Positions 8,970 through 17,147 of a DNA stretch of 64,000 nt are shown one piece after another; positions within the stretch are counted from its first letter, which is position 1, and each line of letters begins with the position of its first letter. Made by a program: the position numbers and the translations under genes. The notes beneath the pieces were generated by a model, which worked only from the letters and a program-made list of their open reading frames with translations, made no database searches and was not told the DNA's origin. Location: NCBI GenBank assembly GCA_029262375.1, contig JAJCZM010000020.1:27243-91242 (forward strand). Reading direction: 5' to 3'. Origin of the DNA: Deltaproteobacteria bacterium. Lineage in GTDB: Bacteria; Desulfobacterota; Binatia; UBA1149; SPBQ01.

Positions 8970-8974
8970 TCAGA

Positions 8975-9466
8975 TCAGTTTGCCGATAGGTAGCGGTCGA
9001 TCTCGGTCGGATCGATCACGTGATCTTCGATCGGTCGGATCCACTGTGCGCCGGCGCCTCTGGCGTAGAGATAGAGGCCGTCTCGGGCACTGGTGATTTT
9101 TCCGTAGCCGAGCGCGGCTTCGTGAAAGAAGAGGATGGACGCTCCGTCGGGCGATACTGCAAAGTGTGCCGGTTGCGAGCCGTAGTCGGTGCCGTCGAGG
9201 AGCGTTGCTGAAGTGATGCCGATGAGTTCCTTGCGGCCGTTGCCGGTGGGGTAGTAGTAGAATTTCATCAACCGCTGGTTCCATTTTCCTCCGTCCACCG
9301 ATGCGACGAAGTGGGTGCCAATGCGGTGATATCCGGATTGCGTCCCGTGATGCGCGGCTTGTGTTTGCGGGTCTAGATTCTGGAACTTGTTGCTGCCTGT
9401 GCTGCACGCGGCCAGCGTGAGTGTCGCCGCCGCCGCGAGAACTGTCGTCGCTATTTGTCTGGTCAT
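8975..9466 (-). CDS. Putative lipoprotein, unknown function
   Basis: A 163-residue protein with a type II signal peptide: MTRQIATTVLAAAATLTLAAC, lipobox LAAC with Cys21, followed by STGSN. The mature part has alternating hydrophobic strands (GYHRIGTHFVASVD, MKFYYYP, GIDSILFFHE-like segment FAVSPDGASILFFHE) that suggest a beta-propeller blade or small beta domain, but no family is recognisable. The outer or inner membrane site cannot be decided. The gene lies on the same strand as modABC and 153 bases downstream of modC, so it may have its own promoter. The stop is close to the convergent gene's stop. Confidence 0.75.
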   Translation of the reverse strand: MTRQIATTVLAAAATLTLAACSTGSNKFQNLDPQTQAAHHGTQSGYHRIGTHFVASVDGGKWNQRLMKFYYYPTGNGRKELIGITSATLLDGTDYGSQPAHFAVSPDGASILFFHEAALGYGKITSARDGLYLYARGAGAQWIRPIEDHVIDPTEIDRYLSAN

Positions 9467-9619
9467 CGTGTCTCCCCGAACGGTGAGAACGCCTGGTCGT
9501 GGCGCGTTGCACCGCTACCCGTAGCGTATCACGTGCGGATGGGTGACAGCCGCGCAAGCGAGACGTCGGCCACGCCGTGTGATGTGCTGTGTTGCCGAGC
9601 GGCGGGCGGAAATGCTGCG

Positions 9620-10741
9620 CTAGGCCGCCGCGGCGTCGTACAGGGTGCACGACGTCGCTTTTACGATGAGGTGCACGCGCAACCCGGCTCGAAGCGCGAG
9701 CGCGTCGACGGCTGCGTGACCCACCTCGATGGCGAGCGGCGCCGACGCGTCGTCGAAACGTGCCTTCACGATGAGCGACGTCTCGCTGATCGCCTGAATC
9801 GACTCGATCGTCGCTGGAAATATGTTGCGCGCCGACAGGCCGGTAGGTTTCTCGGCGGCGATCAGGATCGCGCGAGCGGGAATCCCGACGAAGCAATGAT
9901 CGTCGATCGTCCCCACGGGTTCGGTGAGTTCGAATCGTAGCCGGGTGGCGCCGGAGCCAAGCGCGACCGTGGTGCCGGCCGGATGCCGATCGAGCACGGT
10001 GACCGCGAGGATGTTCTCGAACCCCTGTTCGTCGGCCATCGCGAATACGGAGGGGTCGGTGAGTACGTCTTGCGGAGTCCCTCGCGCGACGACTTTGCCG
10101 TCGCGCAACACGAATACGTCGTCGCAGAGCGCCTGCACTTCGACCGGGTCGTGCGAGACGAGCAGCATCGGTACCGCGAATTGTTCCCTTACGCTGCGTA
10201 GGAATGGCAGGATCTTTCGCCGCAGCGGTTGATCGAGTGCTGCGAGCGGTTCGTCGAGCAGCATCAAGCGCGGTGCCGAGCACAGTGCGCGACCCAGTGC
10301 CACGCGCTGGCGTTCTCCACCCGATAGCGTCGCCGGGCGTCGCTTGAGTAGGTCGCGCAGCTCGAGTAGCTCGATGACGCGGCGGTAGATTGCGGCGGGG
10401 TCGCCGCCCTCGCGTCGCGCACGCCGGAAGCCGGCTTCGAGATTCTGCTTCACGGTGCGATGCGGGAACAGCAAGCCGGCTTGCGGCACGTAGCCGATCC
10501 CGCGCCGCTCGGTAGGGGTGAAGACGGAATCGGCAGAGTCCTGCCATACCTCGCTGCCGAGAACGACCCTCCCGGCTGCGCTCGAGCGGAGGCCCGCGAT
10601 GCATTCGAGCAGCGTCGTCTTGCCACAACCCGAAGGTCCGAAGACGCCCGTTACGTGCGCATGGGTAGCCACGTCTACTTCCAACCGGAATCGATCGAGC
10701 GTGAGTGAGACCTGCGCCTGTAGCTCTGTGCTCAGCTTCAT
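9620..10741 (-). CDS. modC: Molybdate ABC transporter ATP-binding protein
   Basis: A 373-residue ATPase that powers uptake through ModB. Walker A is GPSGCGKTT (residues 35-43), the signature LSGGERQRVALGRAL, Walker B LMLLDEPLAALD, and the switch histidine is in LLVSHD. The C-terminal part (from about residue 245) is a TOBE/Mop-type molybdate-binding domain with ARNIFPATIESI, which separates ModC from other ABC ATPases. The true start is the ATG at 10741, which overlaps the modB stop by 4 bases; the same frame stays open a long way upstream, but that part is antisense noise over modB. It is the last gene of modABC, transcribed right to left. Confidence 0.95.
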   Translation of the reverse strand: MKLSTELQAQVSLTLDRFRLEVDVATHAHVTGVFGPSGCGKTTLLECIAGLRSSAAGRVVLGSEVWQDSADSVFTPTERRGIGYVPQAGLLFPHRTVKQNLEAGFRRARREGGDPAAIYRRVIELLELRDLLKRRPATLSGGERQRVALGRALCSAPRLMLLDEPLAALDQPLRRKILPFLRSVREQFAVPMLLVSHDPVEVQALCDDVFVLRDGKVVARGTPQDVLTDPSVFAMADEQGFENILAVTVLDRHPAGTTVALGSGATRLRFELTEPVGTIDDHCFVGIPARAILIAAEKPTGLSARNIFPATIESIQAISETSLIVKARFDDASAPLAIEVGHAAVDALALRAGLRVHLIVKATSCTLYDAAAA

Positions 10742-11421
10742 ACTTGTGGAGCCTTGTGTCCCGACGCTTTGTCGGCGAGCACTTCGGTGGTGTAAATCGC
10801 TACGAAGCCGAGGGCCAGCGACAATGCGATCAGCACGTAGGCCTCGTCGGTCCGGCCCACTTGTTGCGCGGAGAAGATTGCGCCCGCGAGCGTTTGCGTC
10901 TTCATCGGGATGTTTCCCGCAACCGTGATCGTTGCGCCGAATTCGCCGACTGCTCGCGTGAAGCCGAGAATGGCGGCTGCAAGCAGACCGCGCGATGCCA
11001 GTGGCACGCTCGTGCGCAGGAACGTCTCTACGCGAGTGTATCCAAGCGTTCTCGTCATTGATTCGAGGTCGGGATCGACGCCGTCGAAAGCAACTTTCGC
11101 CGTGCGAATGACCAGCGGTGCAGCCATGATCGATGCGGCCAACACGGCCGCCTTCCACGTGAGTAATAGATCGATGTTGAAGCCGAGAACGCGAGGTCCA
11201 AGCGGGCCGTCTACTGCGAGGGCGCGAAGCAAGAGGTAGCCCACGGCCGTCGGCGGCAACACCATCGGGAGTGTTGCAATCGTCGAGAGGATCTTTGAGG
11301 TAGCAGTGGTGCGCCGGGAGAAGTAGTACCCAAGCAATATCGCCGGGATGAAGGAGCACAGTGTTGCCACGCCCGCGACCCGCAGCGTGAGCACGATGGC
11401 GCTGATCGTGTTTTCGCTCAA
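10738..11421 (-). CDS. modB: Molybdate ABC transporter permease
   Basis: A 227-residue inner-membrane permease with five or six hydrophobic helices. The cytoplasmic EAA-like loop is LGYTRVETFLRTSVPLASRG, followed by GFTRAVGEFGATITVAGNIP, a very characteristic ModB/CysT stretch. It moves molybdate (possibly tungstate) delivered by ModA, driven by ModC. The start overlaps the modA stop by 4 bases, and its own stop overlaps the modC start, so translation of the three is probably coupled. The length is typical for the family. Confidence 0.95.
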   Translation of the reverse strand: MSENTISAIVLTLRVAGVATLCSFIPAILLGYYFSRRTTATSKILSTIATLPMVLPPTAVGYLLLRALAVDGPLGPRVLGFNIDLLLTWKAAVLAASIMAAPLVIRTAKVAFDGVDPDLESMTRTLGYTRVETFLRTSVPLASRGLLAAAILGFTRAVGEFGATITVAGNIPMKTQTLAGAIFSAQQVGRTDEAYVLIALSLALGFVAIYTTEVLADKASGHKAPQV

Positions 11422-12245
11422 GGGGTTGCCGTCCCTCGCGCGGCGGCCGAGAAGCCGTGGTCGGCGAATATCTCACGCGCCTCCGACGAGAAGAGGTACG
11501 CGTACACGTCGTTAGCGGCCTGTGGGGCATCTCGGCGCTGCACGCGAGCGGCGTAGTATTGAATAGTCGGTGTGGCGCGCTCGGGAACCTCGAACAAGAT
11601 GCGAACGCCTTTCGATGCACGTGCGTCGGTTCGATAGACGATTCCCAGCGTGGACGGATCGGATTCTACGAGTGCCAAGGCCGCGCGTACATCGAGGGTG
11701 GGGGCAACGCGGTCGGCGACGCGGTCCCAAAGCGTGCCGTTGTCGGTTCGGGTGTTTGCCAAGAATGCCTTCGCGTATTCGCCGGCCGGCACGCCGTCGG
11801 GGGAGGCGAGCGCCAGATGGCGGAAGCCCAGTGCTGCAATATCGCCGGCTTCATCGACCGACCAATCGCTGTCCTTGTGTGCGACGACCGCGAGGCGACT
11901 CGCTAGAAAAACGCGTCGGGAGTTCGGCACCAAACGCCCGGCGTTCTCTACGTAGTCCATCCAGCGCAGGCTGGCCGACAAGAAGATGTCTGCCTGCGAC
12001 GACGCGGCTATCTGCTGAGCGAGGACGTTGGAGCCGGCGAGATTGAAGCGGATGCGTGATCGCGTGCCGCCGTCGCGATTGAACGATGCATCGATGTCTT
12101 GCAGGACGTCCCGGAGGCTTGCCGCAGCGAATACATTGACGTCATCGACCGCGGTGACCGGTCGCACCAGGAAGGCGATTACAATCGTGACCGTGATTGT
12201 GACGGCACCAATGAGAACTGACGAATGGGCTCGGAAATCAAACAC
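11418..12245 (-). CDS. modA: Molybdate ABC transporter substrate-binding protein
   Basis: A 275-residue periplasmic binding protein with an N-terminal signal or anchor (VTITVTIVIAFLVRPVTA). The motif VFAAASLRDVLQDI is the ModA hallmark, with oxyanion-contacting serine in AASL. AGSNVLAQQI and QADIFLSAS follow in the expected order. It captures molybdate for ModBC and so feeds molybdenum cofactor synthesis. The first codon is GTG at 12245. No ModE gene or an obvious Moco riboswitch is visible upstream; the gap to the CRTAC1-like fragment is only 72 bases. Confidence 0.93.
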   Translation of the reverse strand: MFDFRAHSSVLIGAVTITVTIVIAFLVRPVTAVDDVNVFAAASLRDVLQDIDASFNRDGGTRSRIRFNLAGSNVLAQQIAASSQADIFLSASLRWMDYVENAGRLVPNSRRVFLASRLAVVAHKDSDWSVDEAGDIAALGFRHLALASPDGVPAGEYAKAFLANTRTDNGTLWDRVADRVAPTLDVRAALALVESDPSTLGIVYRTDARASKGVRILFEVPERATPTIQYYAARVQRRDAPQAANDVYAYLFSSEAREIFADHGFSAAARGTATP

Positions 12246-12317
12246 CGACGGGAACTCTTGCAGAACAGGATCACCCTAACGCCGGGTGCCGGGCGAAACC
12301 AGTGAGCGGGTCGAGCG

Positions 12318-12890
12318 TCAGTGTTCGGTGAGCGATGCGCGCGCATCGGATGCAGCTTGTTCTCGGATCTCGAGCCGCTGGTCCGCCGCGACGTCGTGCA
12401 GCGACTGCACGCTACCGCTGGGCCAGCGCACTTCGATGCGATTGACGGCCGTCGCTTCTCCCAGTCCGAAATGGAGTACGGGTGAGGAGCAAGCCAGGAA
12501 CGCGTTCCCGCGCGTGACGTGTCGACTCTGTCGGCCGTACTCGTTCTCGATGATCACGACCGCACCCACGGCGTCGCGATTACTCGCAACGCCCTCGAGT
12601 TCCACCTGCAGCCAATGACCGGGCGTATCTTTGCCCATGAGCAGCACAACCTCGCTTTCGAAGTTCTGCAACAGGAGGTCGAGCTGGCCGTCGTGATCGA
12701 AATCGGCGACTGCAACCGCACGACCGTCTTCGATGCGATTGGAGCCGGTCAGATAGCCGACATCGACGAAGCGGCCGTTTCCCCGGTTGTGGAGCAGCAC
12801 GTTGCGCTCGTAACCGTTTAGAGAGTTATCCCCGATTCCATCTGCCCAAACTTCGTCACGTCGACCGACGTTTTCGACAACGAACTCCAT
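12318..12890 (-). CDS. CRTAC1-like protein, C-terminal part with ASPIC/UnbV domain
   Basis: 190 residues in exactly the same frame as the gene upstream and separated from it only by one TGA. It continues the expected family order: a last FG-GAP/VCBS calcium repeat (ADFDHDGQLDLLLQN) and then an ASPIC/UnbV domain (GHWLQVELEGVASNRDAVGA ... LHFGLGEATAVNRIEVRWPSG). It has no signal peptide of its own, so if made separately it would stay in the cytoplasm, which is odd for this family. The ATG follows the TGA directly, and AAGGA lies ten bases upstream of it, so separate re-initiation is physically possible. Most likely it is the tail of one ancestral gene. Confidence 0.75.
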   Translation of the reverse strand: MEFVVENVGRRDEVWADGIGDNSLNGYERNVLLHNRGNGRFVDVGYLTGSNRIEDGRAVAVADFDHDGQLDLLLQNFESEVVLLMGKDTPGHWLQVELEGVASNRDAVGAVVIIENEYGRQSRHVTRGNAFLACSSPVLHFGLGEATAVNRIEVRWPSGSVQSLHDVAADQRLEIREQAASDARASLTEH

Positions 12891-14459
12891 TCAAACGTCG
12901 TCCTTGAGTGGCCCCGATATCATTCCGTTAGCCGAATAGATGTCGAGCAATCCGTCGTTATCGAAGTCGAGCCAAACCGACGACCATGCCCAGCCGCTGT
13001 TGACGGTGTCGGTTTCGGTGGAGATCTCTCGGAACGACCCGCCGCCCAAGTTCTCGTAGAGTCGATTGCCGTGAAAGAAGCCGCGTATCTGTTTGCGCAC
13101 GCGCTCGCGGAACAGCGCCTCAACGATCCATGGCACGGGGGAAGGGTAGGACGGGTGATCGATTGCCCAGTCGGCGCGCGAGGACATGCCGCCGACGAAC
13201 AAGTCGAAATCACCGTCGCCATCGAAGTCGCCCCAGTCCGAGCTCATACTCGCTACGGGTGTGTTGAGTCCTACTGCCTTCGTGACCTCGCGGAAGCGGG
13301 CGTTGCCGTTGTTCTCGTACATCGAGTCGCCGCCGAAGTCGTTCCCGATGAAGATGTCTGCGTCGCCGTCGTTGTCATAGTCGGCCACGGCGCAGGTCAG
13401 ACTCCAGCCGGGATTGTCGATGCCGGATTCCTTCGTGGCGTCGCGAAAAGTGCCGTTCCCAAGATTCAAGAAAAGCTGGTCCGGTTTCGCGTTGCGCGCA
13501 TAGCCCTGCGGTTGGGGGGCCTTGTGATGCGGTTCTTCGTGATTGCCGAGATAGAGGTCGAGAAAGCCGTCGCCGTTGAAGTCTGCCGTGCAGGCTGCGA
13601 CCGTCATGCCCTGGGTGAGGAGGCCGGCCTCGGCGAGTTCGAAGGCCGTGCCCGTATTCCGATAGAAGAGCGGCTGGCCGAACTCCGCAGCGACAAAAAG
13701 ATCCGGGCGGCCGTCGTTGTCGAAGTCCGAGAGTACGGGGCTCGTTCTCGCTCCTTCTACGGGCGAGCCCAGACCCCATTGACTCGAGACCTTCGTAAAG
13801 CGCCCGTCGGAATTCGTGAACAGCTCGATGCGATCCGCGTTTACGAGGATGACGTCTTCCCAGCCATTGCCATCGACATCAGCGACGGCGACGCCGGAAC
13901 CGAGTACGTAGCGGCGCGACGTTCCGGAAGGGTCTGTAAACCATCGTGTCTTGTGCTTGAACGCGAGACCACGCGCCGCAGCTTGGTCTTCGAAGTGCGG
14001 ACCGGGCGCGCGAGCTTCTTCGATGGGACCGCCCGTGTCGGACTCGATGCGCCAGCCGGCATCGCTTCGTACCGCAACCATCTTGCGTGGCTGACGAACG
14101 TAGAGGTGCTCGCCGTCGTGGAGAATACCTTCGATTTCGAGCGTGACATGGGCGACGACTCGTCGCTCAGCCATATCGGCGTCGTCGATGACGGCGCGCG
14201 CATCGTCGATGGATGCGAACCGATCGATGAGTTCGAGAACGTCGGGACTCGCCGCCCCCTGTGCGAACAGCATCGTGACCTGTTGCGGGTTACACGACGC
14301 CAGTGCTTGAGGATACTTCTTGTGAAGTAGAGCCTGGACCGGATCGATCAACTCGACGCGTGCTTGCTTCCAGTTCTGCGAGCAGCCGGGCAACGCGGCG
14401 AGCAGGAGCCCGCTGAGCGCGAGCGCGGCGAGGCGGGAAAGTCGAGCGATCGAAATCAC
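12891..14459 (-). CDS. CRTAC1-like FG-GAP/VCBS lipoprotein, N-terminal part ended by in-frame TGA
   Basis: 522 residues. The N-terminus is a lipoprotein signal (ALSGLLLAALPGC, Cys at about residue 26). Residues 35-145 look like a small NTF2/SnoaL-type alpha+beta domain. After this come six FG-GAP/VCBS calcium-binding repeats with D-x-D/N-x-D-G cores: DVDGNGWEDVILV, DFDNDGRPDLFV, DFNGDGFLDLYLG, DYDNDGDADIFIG, DFDGDGDFDLFVG and DFDNDGLLDIYSA. These form a seven-bladed-type beta-propeller on the cell surface. The gene stops with TGA after GPLKDDV, exactly where family members continue into the ASPIC/UnbV half. Its start overlaps the stop of the acyl carrier protein gene by 4 bases. Confidence 0.82.
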   Translation of the reverse strand: MISIARLSRLAALALSGLLLAALPGCSQNWKQARVELIDPVQALLHKKYPQALASCNPQQVTMLFAQGAASPDVLELIDRFASIDDARAVIDDADMAERRVVAHVTLEIEGILHDGEHLYVRQPRKMVAVRSDAGWRIESDTGGPIEEARAPGPHFEDQAAARGLAFKHKTRWFTDPSGTSRRYVLGSGVAVADVDGNGWEDVILVNADRIELFTNSDGRFTKVSSQWGLGSPVEGARTSPVLSDFDNDGRPDLFVAAEFGQPLFYRNTGTAFELAEAGLLTQGMTVAACTADFNGDGFLDLYLGNHEEPHHKAPQPQGYARNAKPDQLFLNLGNGTFRDATKESGIDNPGWSLTCAVADYDNDGDADIFIGNDFGGDSMYENNGNARFREVTKAVGLNTPVASMSSDWGDFDGDGDFDLFVGGMSSRADWAIDHPSYPSPVPWIVEALFRERVRKQIRGFFHGNRLYENLGGGSFREISTETDTVNSGWAWSSVWLDFDNDGLLDIYSANGMISGPLKDDV

Positions 14460-14716
14460 GCGGCGCTCGTTCGCTGCAGCTTCGAGTATACGAGCTCTAC
14501 GACGTCGCGGACAGTTTCCAAGGCCTTGAGCTCTTCTTCTTCGAGCGTATGCCCGGAGTTTTCTTCGAGACGCACGGCGAGGTCGATGGCGTCGATGCTA
14601 TCGAGATCGAGTTCGTCCACCAGGTGGGTGTCCAACAAGATGGCGGCCGGATCCAATTCGAATTCGCCCACGAGAATGCGGCGCACCGTCGCGAGGATGT
14701 CTTCCTTGTCAGTCAT
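14456..14716 (-). CDS. Stand-alone acyl carrier protein
   Basis: An 86-residue ACP. The phosphopantetheine attachment serine is in ELDLDSIDAIDLAVRLEE, preceded by the conserved acidic helix-II start. It would carry acyl groups as thioesters after modification by a phosphopantetheinyl transferase. It is not the housekeeping AcpP neighbourhood: no fab genes are near. It is translationally coupled (4-bp overlap) to the CRTAC1-like lipoprotein and lies 95 bases downstream of a radical SAM gene. This suggests a specialised acyl substrate, as in DltC-like or secondary-metabolism carriers; the partner enzyme is not identified. Confidence 0.92.
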   Translation of the reverse strand: MTDKEDILATVRRILVGEFELDPAAILLDTHLVDELDLDSIDAIDLAVRLEENSGHTLEEEELKALETVRDVVELVYSKLQRTSAA

Positions 14717-14811
14717 CGGCTTAGGGCGAACACATAACGAACAGATCTCGACGATTCAATCGGTGTCGGGCGTATGCCTGGTCGCGGTGTGCGTCGGCGG
14801 GCCGCGGACGG

Positions 14812-16527
14812 CTAAGCGACGACGTTGCTCTTGGCTTGCGAGCGCTCCGGCGACAGCGCTACGGGCGGAACGAAGTCTTCCGTGTTGCCGATTAGCGAGG
14901 AAGTCGAGCGGCGAGGTGCGGGCTCTATCGCGTCCGGTTCCGGTGCGCCGGAATGGCGCATCCATAGACGCGTGACCGCCATGATGGCGCGCCAGCGAAG
15001 GCCGGGCTTGGGGTCGGCGGCCAAACGCAGCGGTTCGGCGAGATGGTCGTAGCCGTAGAAAATGAAGAACGTCAGTGCACCGTAGAACGAGAAGCCTGCG
15101 GCCACGGCCTTCGATATGTACCGGACCAGGCGCGGGATGTATCGCCATCCGGCTCGCCACGCCTGCGCGAAGACCAAATTGGGGCCGAACAACACGTGCG
15201 TGAGGAACATGTAGCGCTTGAGCTGCCATGCCTTGATGTGCTCGTGCTCCATGTTCACGCCGTGTAGGAAATCGGCGTTCGATTCCATGGAATCGGCCAA
15301 AATGTGGGAGCCGAGTTCTTCGGCACGGTCGAGGATGTCGGTTCCGGCGAGCGGCTTGTACAGGAAGAACACGGGGTACTCGACGCCTTCGCGTTTCACG
15401 AGTTCGAGTGACTCCATGAGCCATTCCGGCCGCTCGCCCGGGCCGCCGGCCATGAAGTAGCCTGTGCAAGAGATTCCGATCGCCTTGATCTGCCGCAGCG
15501 CTTCGAGGAGTTGCTCCTGCGGAACGTCCTTCTCGTAGAGAACGTTGCGCATGTACGGGTTTGCCGCCTCGATACCGACGCGAAGATTGACGCAACCGCT
15601 GTCGCGCAGCGACTCGAGCGTATCCGGGTTCACGTGATCTGCGCGCGTGTATGCGCTGAACTTGAGCTTGTGATTGAGGCCGCGGCGCTTGTACTCGTCG
15701 GTGAATTCTCGCAGCCAGCGCGGATTGACGAGGAAATTGAGGTCGTAGAAGTAGACGATCCGCATTCCCCAGTCTTTATAGCGCTCGTAGTGCGTCTCGA
15801 CTTCGTCGACGACTTCAATGGGATCGCGGAATCTAAGGAAACGCTCGCCCGCGTACAGTCGTTGGACATTCGTGATAGCGCAGAAGGAACATCGAGCAGG
15901 GCAGCCGCGACTGGCCATGACCGGTAGGACGCCCCAAAAGTAGAAGTTCGCACGCAGCGTCTCTTCATCGTGCAGCGACCAATCCACGCCGGGCATCGCC
16001 TCGGATTCGAGCAGCGTCGCTTTCGGTATCTTGTGTACGTCTTCGCCGTCGCGCCACCAAAGCCCCGGTACCTCGTCGAGAGAGCGACCGTCCGCCATGG
16101 CGTTGAGCAGTGCCACCATCGGCTTTTCCCCTTCGCCGATGATCAACATGTCGAACGCCTGCTCGGCGATCGTGTCGTCGGGAGAAAGAGTCGGGTGATG
16201 GCCGCCGGCAAGTATCGGCAGGTCGGGTGCGAGACGTTTTACTTCGCGGGCCACCGTCTTGGCCGCAGGCATATAAGGACTCGCGATGTACATGCCGACG
16301 AGATCCGGCTGGAACTCGTCCATGACTTCGCGCAGGCGCTGCTTCCACACCCGGCGGCAGGCCATGAAGTCGAGAATTCGAACGTCATGGTCGCTATGGA
16401 TCTTTACGTACGTGCCTACGGTGCCCAGACCGATGTGTACGTGCTCACGCTTGTCCGCGATCGTCGGATTGATGAGCAAGAGGCGAAGGCCGCGGGACGT
16501 CCCGGCTGTCTTTTCGCCATCTGGCAT
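14812..16527 (-). CDS. B12-binding-domain radical SAM protein
   Basis: About 571 residues from the ATG at 16527. Residues 10-150 form a Rossmann-type cobalamin-binding domain (LRLLLINPTIADKREHVHIG; later GGHHPTLSPDD, FDMLIIGEGE). The radical SAM core carries the cluster motif CPARCSFC (CxxxCxxC) after MASRG. The middle section YFYDLNFLVNPRWLREF and the GGPGERPEWL stretch are typical of B12-radical SAM (BchE/P-methylase-like) enzymes. The C-terminal 150 residues contain a hydrophobic segment (FSFYGALTFFIFYGYDHL), so it may be membrane-associated. It could methylate or rearrange a lipid or acyl substrate. The acyl carrier protein next to it supports an acyl-type substrate, but that is inference. 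Confidence 0.9.
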   Translation of the reverse strand: MPDGEKTAGTSRGLRLLLINPTIADKREHVHIGLGTVGTYVKIHSDHDVRILDFMACRRVWKQRLREVMDEFQPDLVGMYIASPYMPAAKTVAREVKRLAPDLPILAGGHHPTLSPDDTIAEQAFDMLIIGEGEKPMVALLNAMADGRSLDEVPGLWWRDGEDVHKIPKATLLESEAMPGVDWSLHDEETLRANFYFWGVLPVMASRGCPARCSFCAITNVQRLYAGERFLRFRDPIEVVDEVETHYERYKDWGMRIVYFYDLNFLVNPRWLREFTDEYKRRGLNHKLKFSAYTRADHVNPDTLESLRDSGCVNLRVGIEAANPYMRNVLYEKDVPQEQLLEALRQIKAIGISCTGYFMAGGPGERPEWLMESLELVKREGVEYPVFFLYKPLAGTDILDRAEELGSHILADSMESNADFLHGVNMEHEHIKAWQLKRYMFLTHVLFGPNLVFAQAWRAGWRYIPRLVRYISKAVAAGFSFYGALTFFIFYGYDHLAEPLRLAADPKPGLRWRAIMAVTRLWMRHSGAPEPDAIEPAPRRSTSSLIGNTEDFVPPVALSPERSQAKSNVVA

Positions 16528-16721
16528 CGCTGGGGAGTATAGGCCGGGGTCTGTTCTTGCGTCAATGAAGCCTTCATTCGGGCGCGCGTTGCCTGCGGGA
16601 TGCCGTGCGGTTTGCGTCACGGAGCGCTCCTACGGGGGGGCGCTCGGCCGTGACGGCGTTCACGGCGACGACGTGCGTCATCCCGGCCTGATAAAATGGG
16701 TGGACGCTAAGGGGTGATTCG

Positions 16722-17054
16722 ATGCTGGAACCAGGAACCAAACTGCTCGTCTGCCACAGGGAATTGTTCGCCGAGGACTGGCCGCGCCTTTTCGTCGGCG
16801 AGCTGACCGCATTCGAGCACTCGCTTGCGCGCGTTCATGGCTACTCTTTCACACGGGATCCAAACACCGGTTTTTTCGAACGTAAGGATGAGCCTCGCAC
16901 GAAGGTCGTATCCCTCTCGTCGGGCGCGCTAATCGTCTACGAGCTGCCTGCGACCGTCGTCGTCGAGGACGTCGAGATCGATCACGGGTATACCAAGCGA
17001 GTCGTGTTGCGCGATTCCACCGGCTTTCGCATGGATCTCTCGTCTCGTACCTGA
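16722..17054 (+). CDS. Small conserved hypothetical protein
   Basis: A 110-residue cytosolic protein without signal or membrane segment. It is beta-rich, with the runs FVGELTAFEHSLARVHGY and TKVVSLSSGALIVYELP, and the pattern resembles a conserved family of short bacterial proteins of unknown function that I cannot name. A ribosome site AAGGGGTGA precedes the ATG. It is divergent from the radical SAM gene and 93 bases upstream of the potassium channel gene on the same strand, so the two may be co-transcribed. Confidence 0.75.
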   Translation: MLEPGTKLLVCHRELFAEDWPRLFVGELTAFEHSLARVHGYSFTRDPNTGFFERKDEPRTKVVSLSSGALIVYELPATVVVEDVEIDHGYTKRVVLRDSTGFRMDLSSRT

Positions 17055-17147
17055 TGCGGCGCTAGCCTGCATTGCCAAGCCGGCCAAGCCGGCCCTGCCG
17101 GGCTCGGGGCGTAGCGGGATCCGTCGCCGCGTTGTAGAGTCGGGTTC

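Noticed and set aside
8970..10628. Long minus-strand frame over the lipoprotein and modC
   Set aside because: Arg-rich, no recognisable domain, and covered by two well-supported genes in another frame.
10742..11620. Long minus-strand extension upstream of modC in the same frame
   Set aside because: It lies antisense-shifted over modB and modA, has low-complexity Arg/Ser content, and the conserved ModC begins at 10741 with a 4-base overlap to modB.
12891..12893. TGA read as selenocysteine
   Set aside because: No selenoprotein family match at this place and no convincing stem-loop just after it; a broken or split gene is simpler.
13071..14330. 419-residue plus-strand frame
   Set aside because: It is antisense to the FG-GAP repeats; the open frame follows from the repeated GAT/GAC codons. 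No start site or family is seen.
14756..15595. Arg-rich minus-strand frame
   Set aside because: It overlaps the radical SAM gene in another frame and shows no domain.
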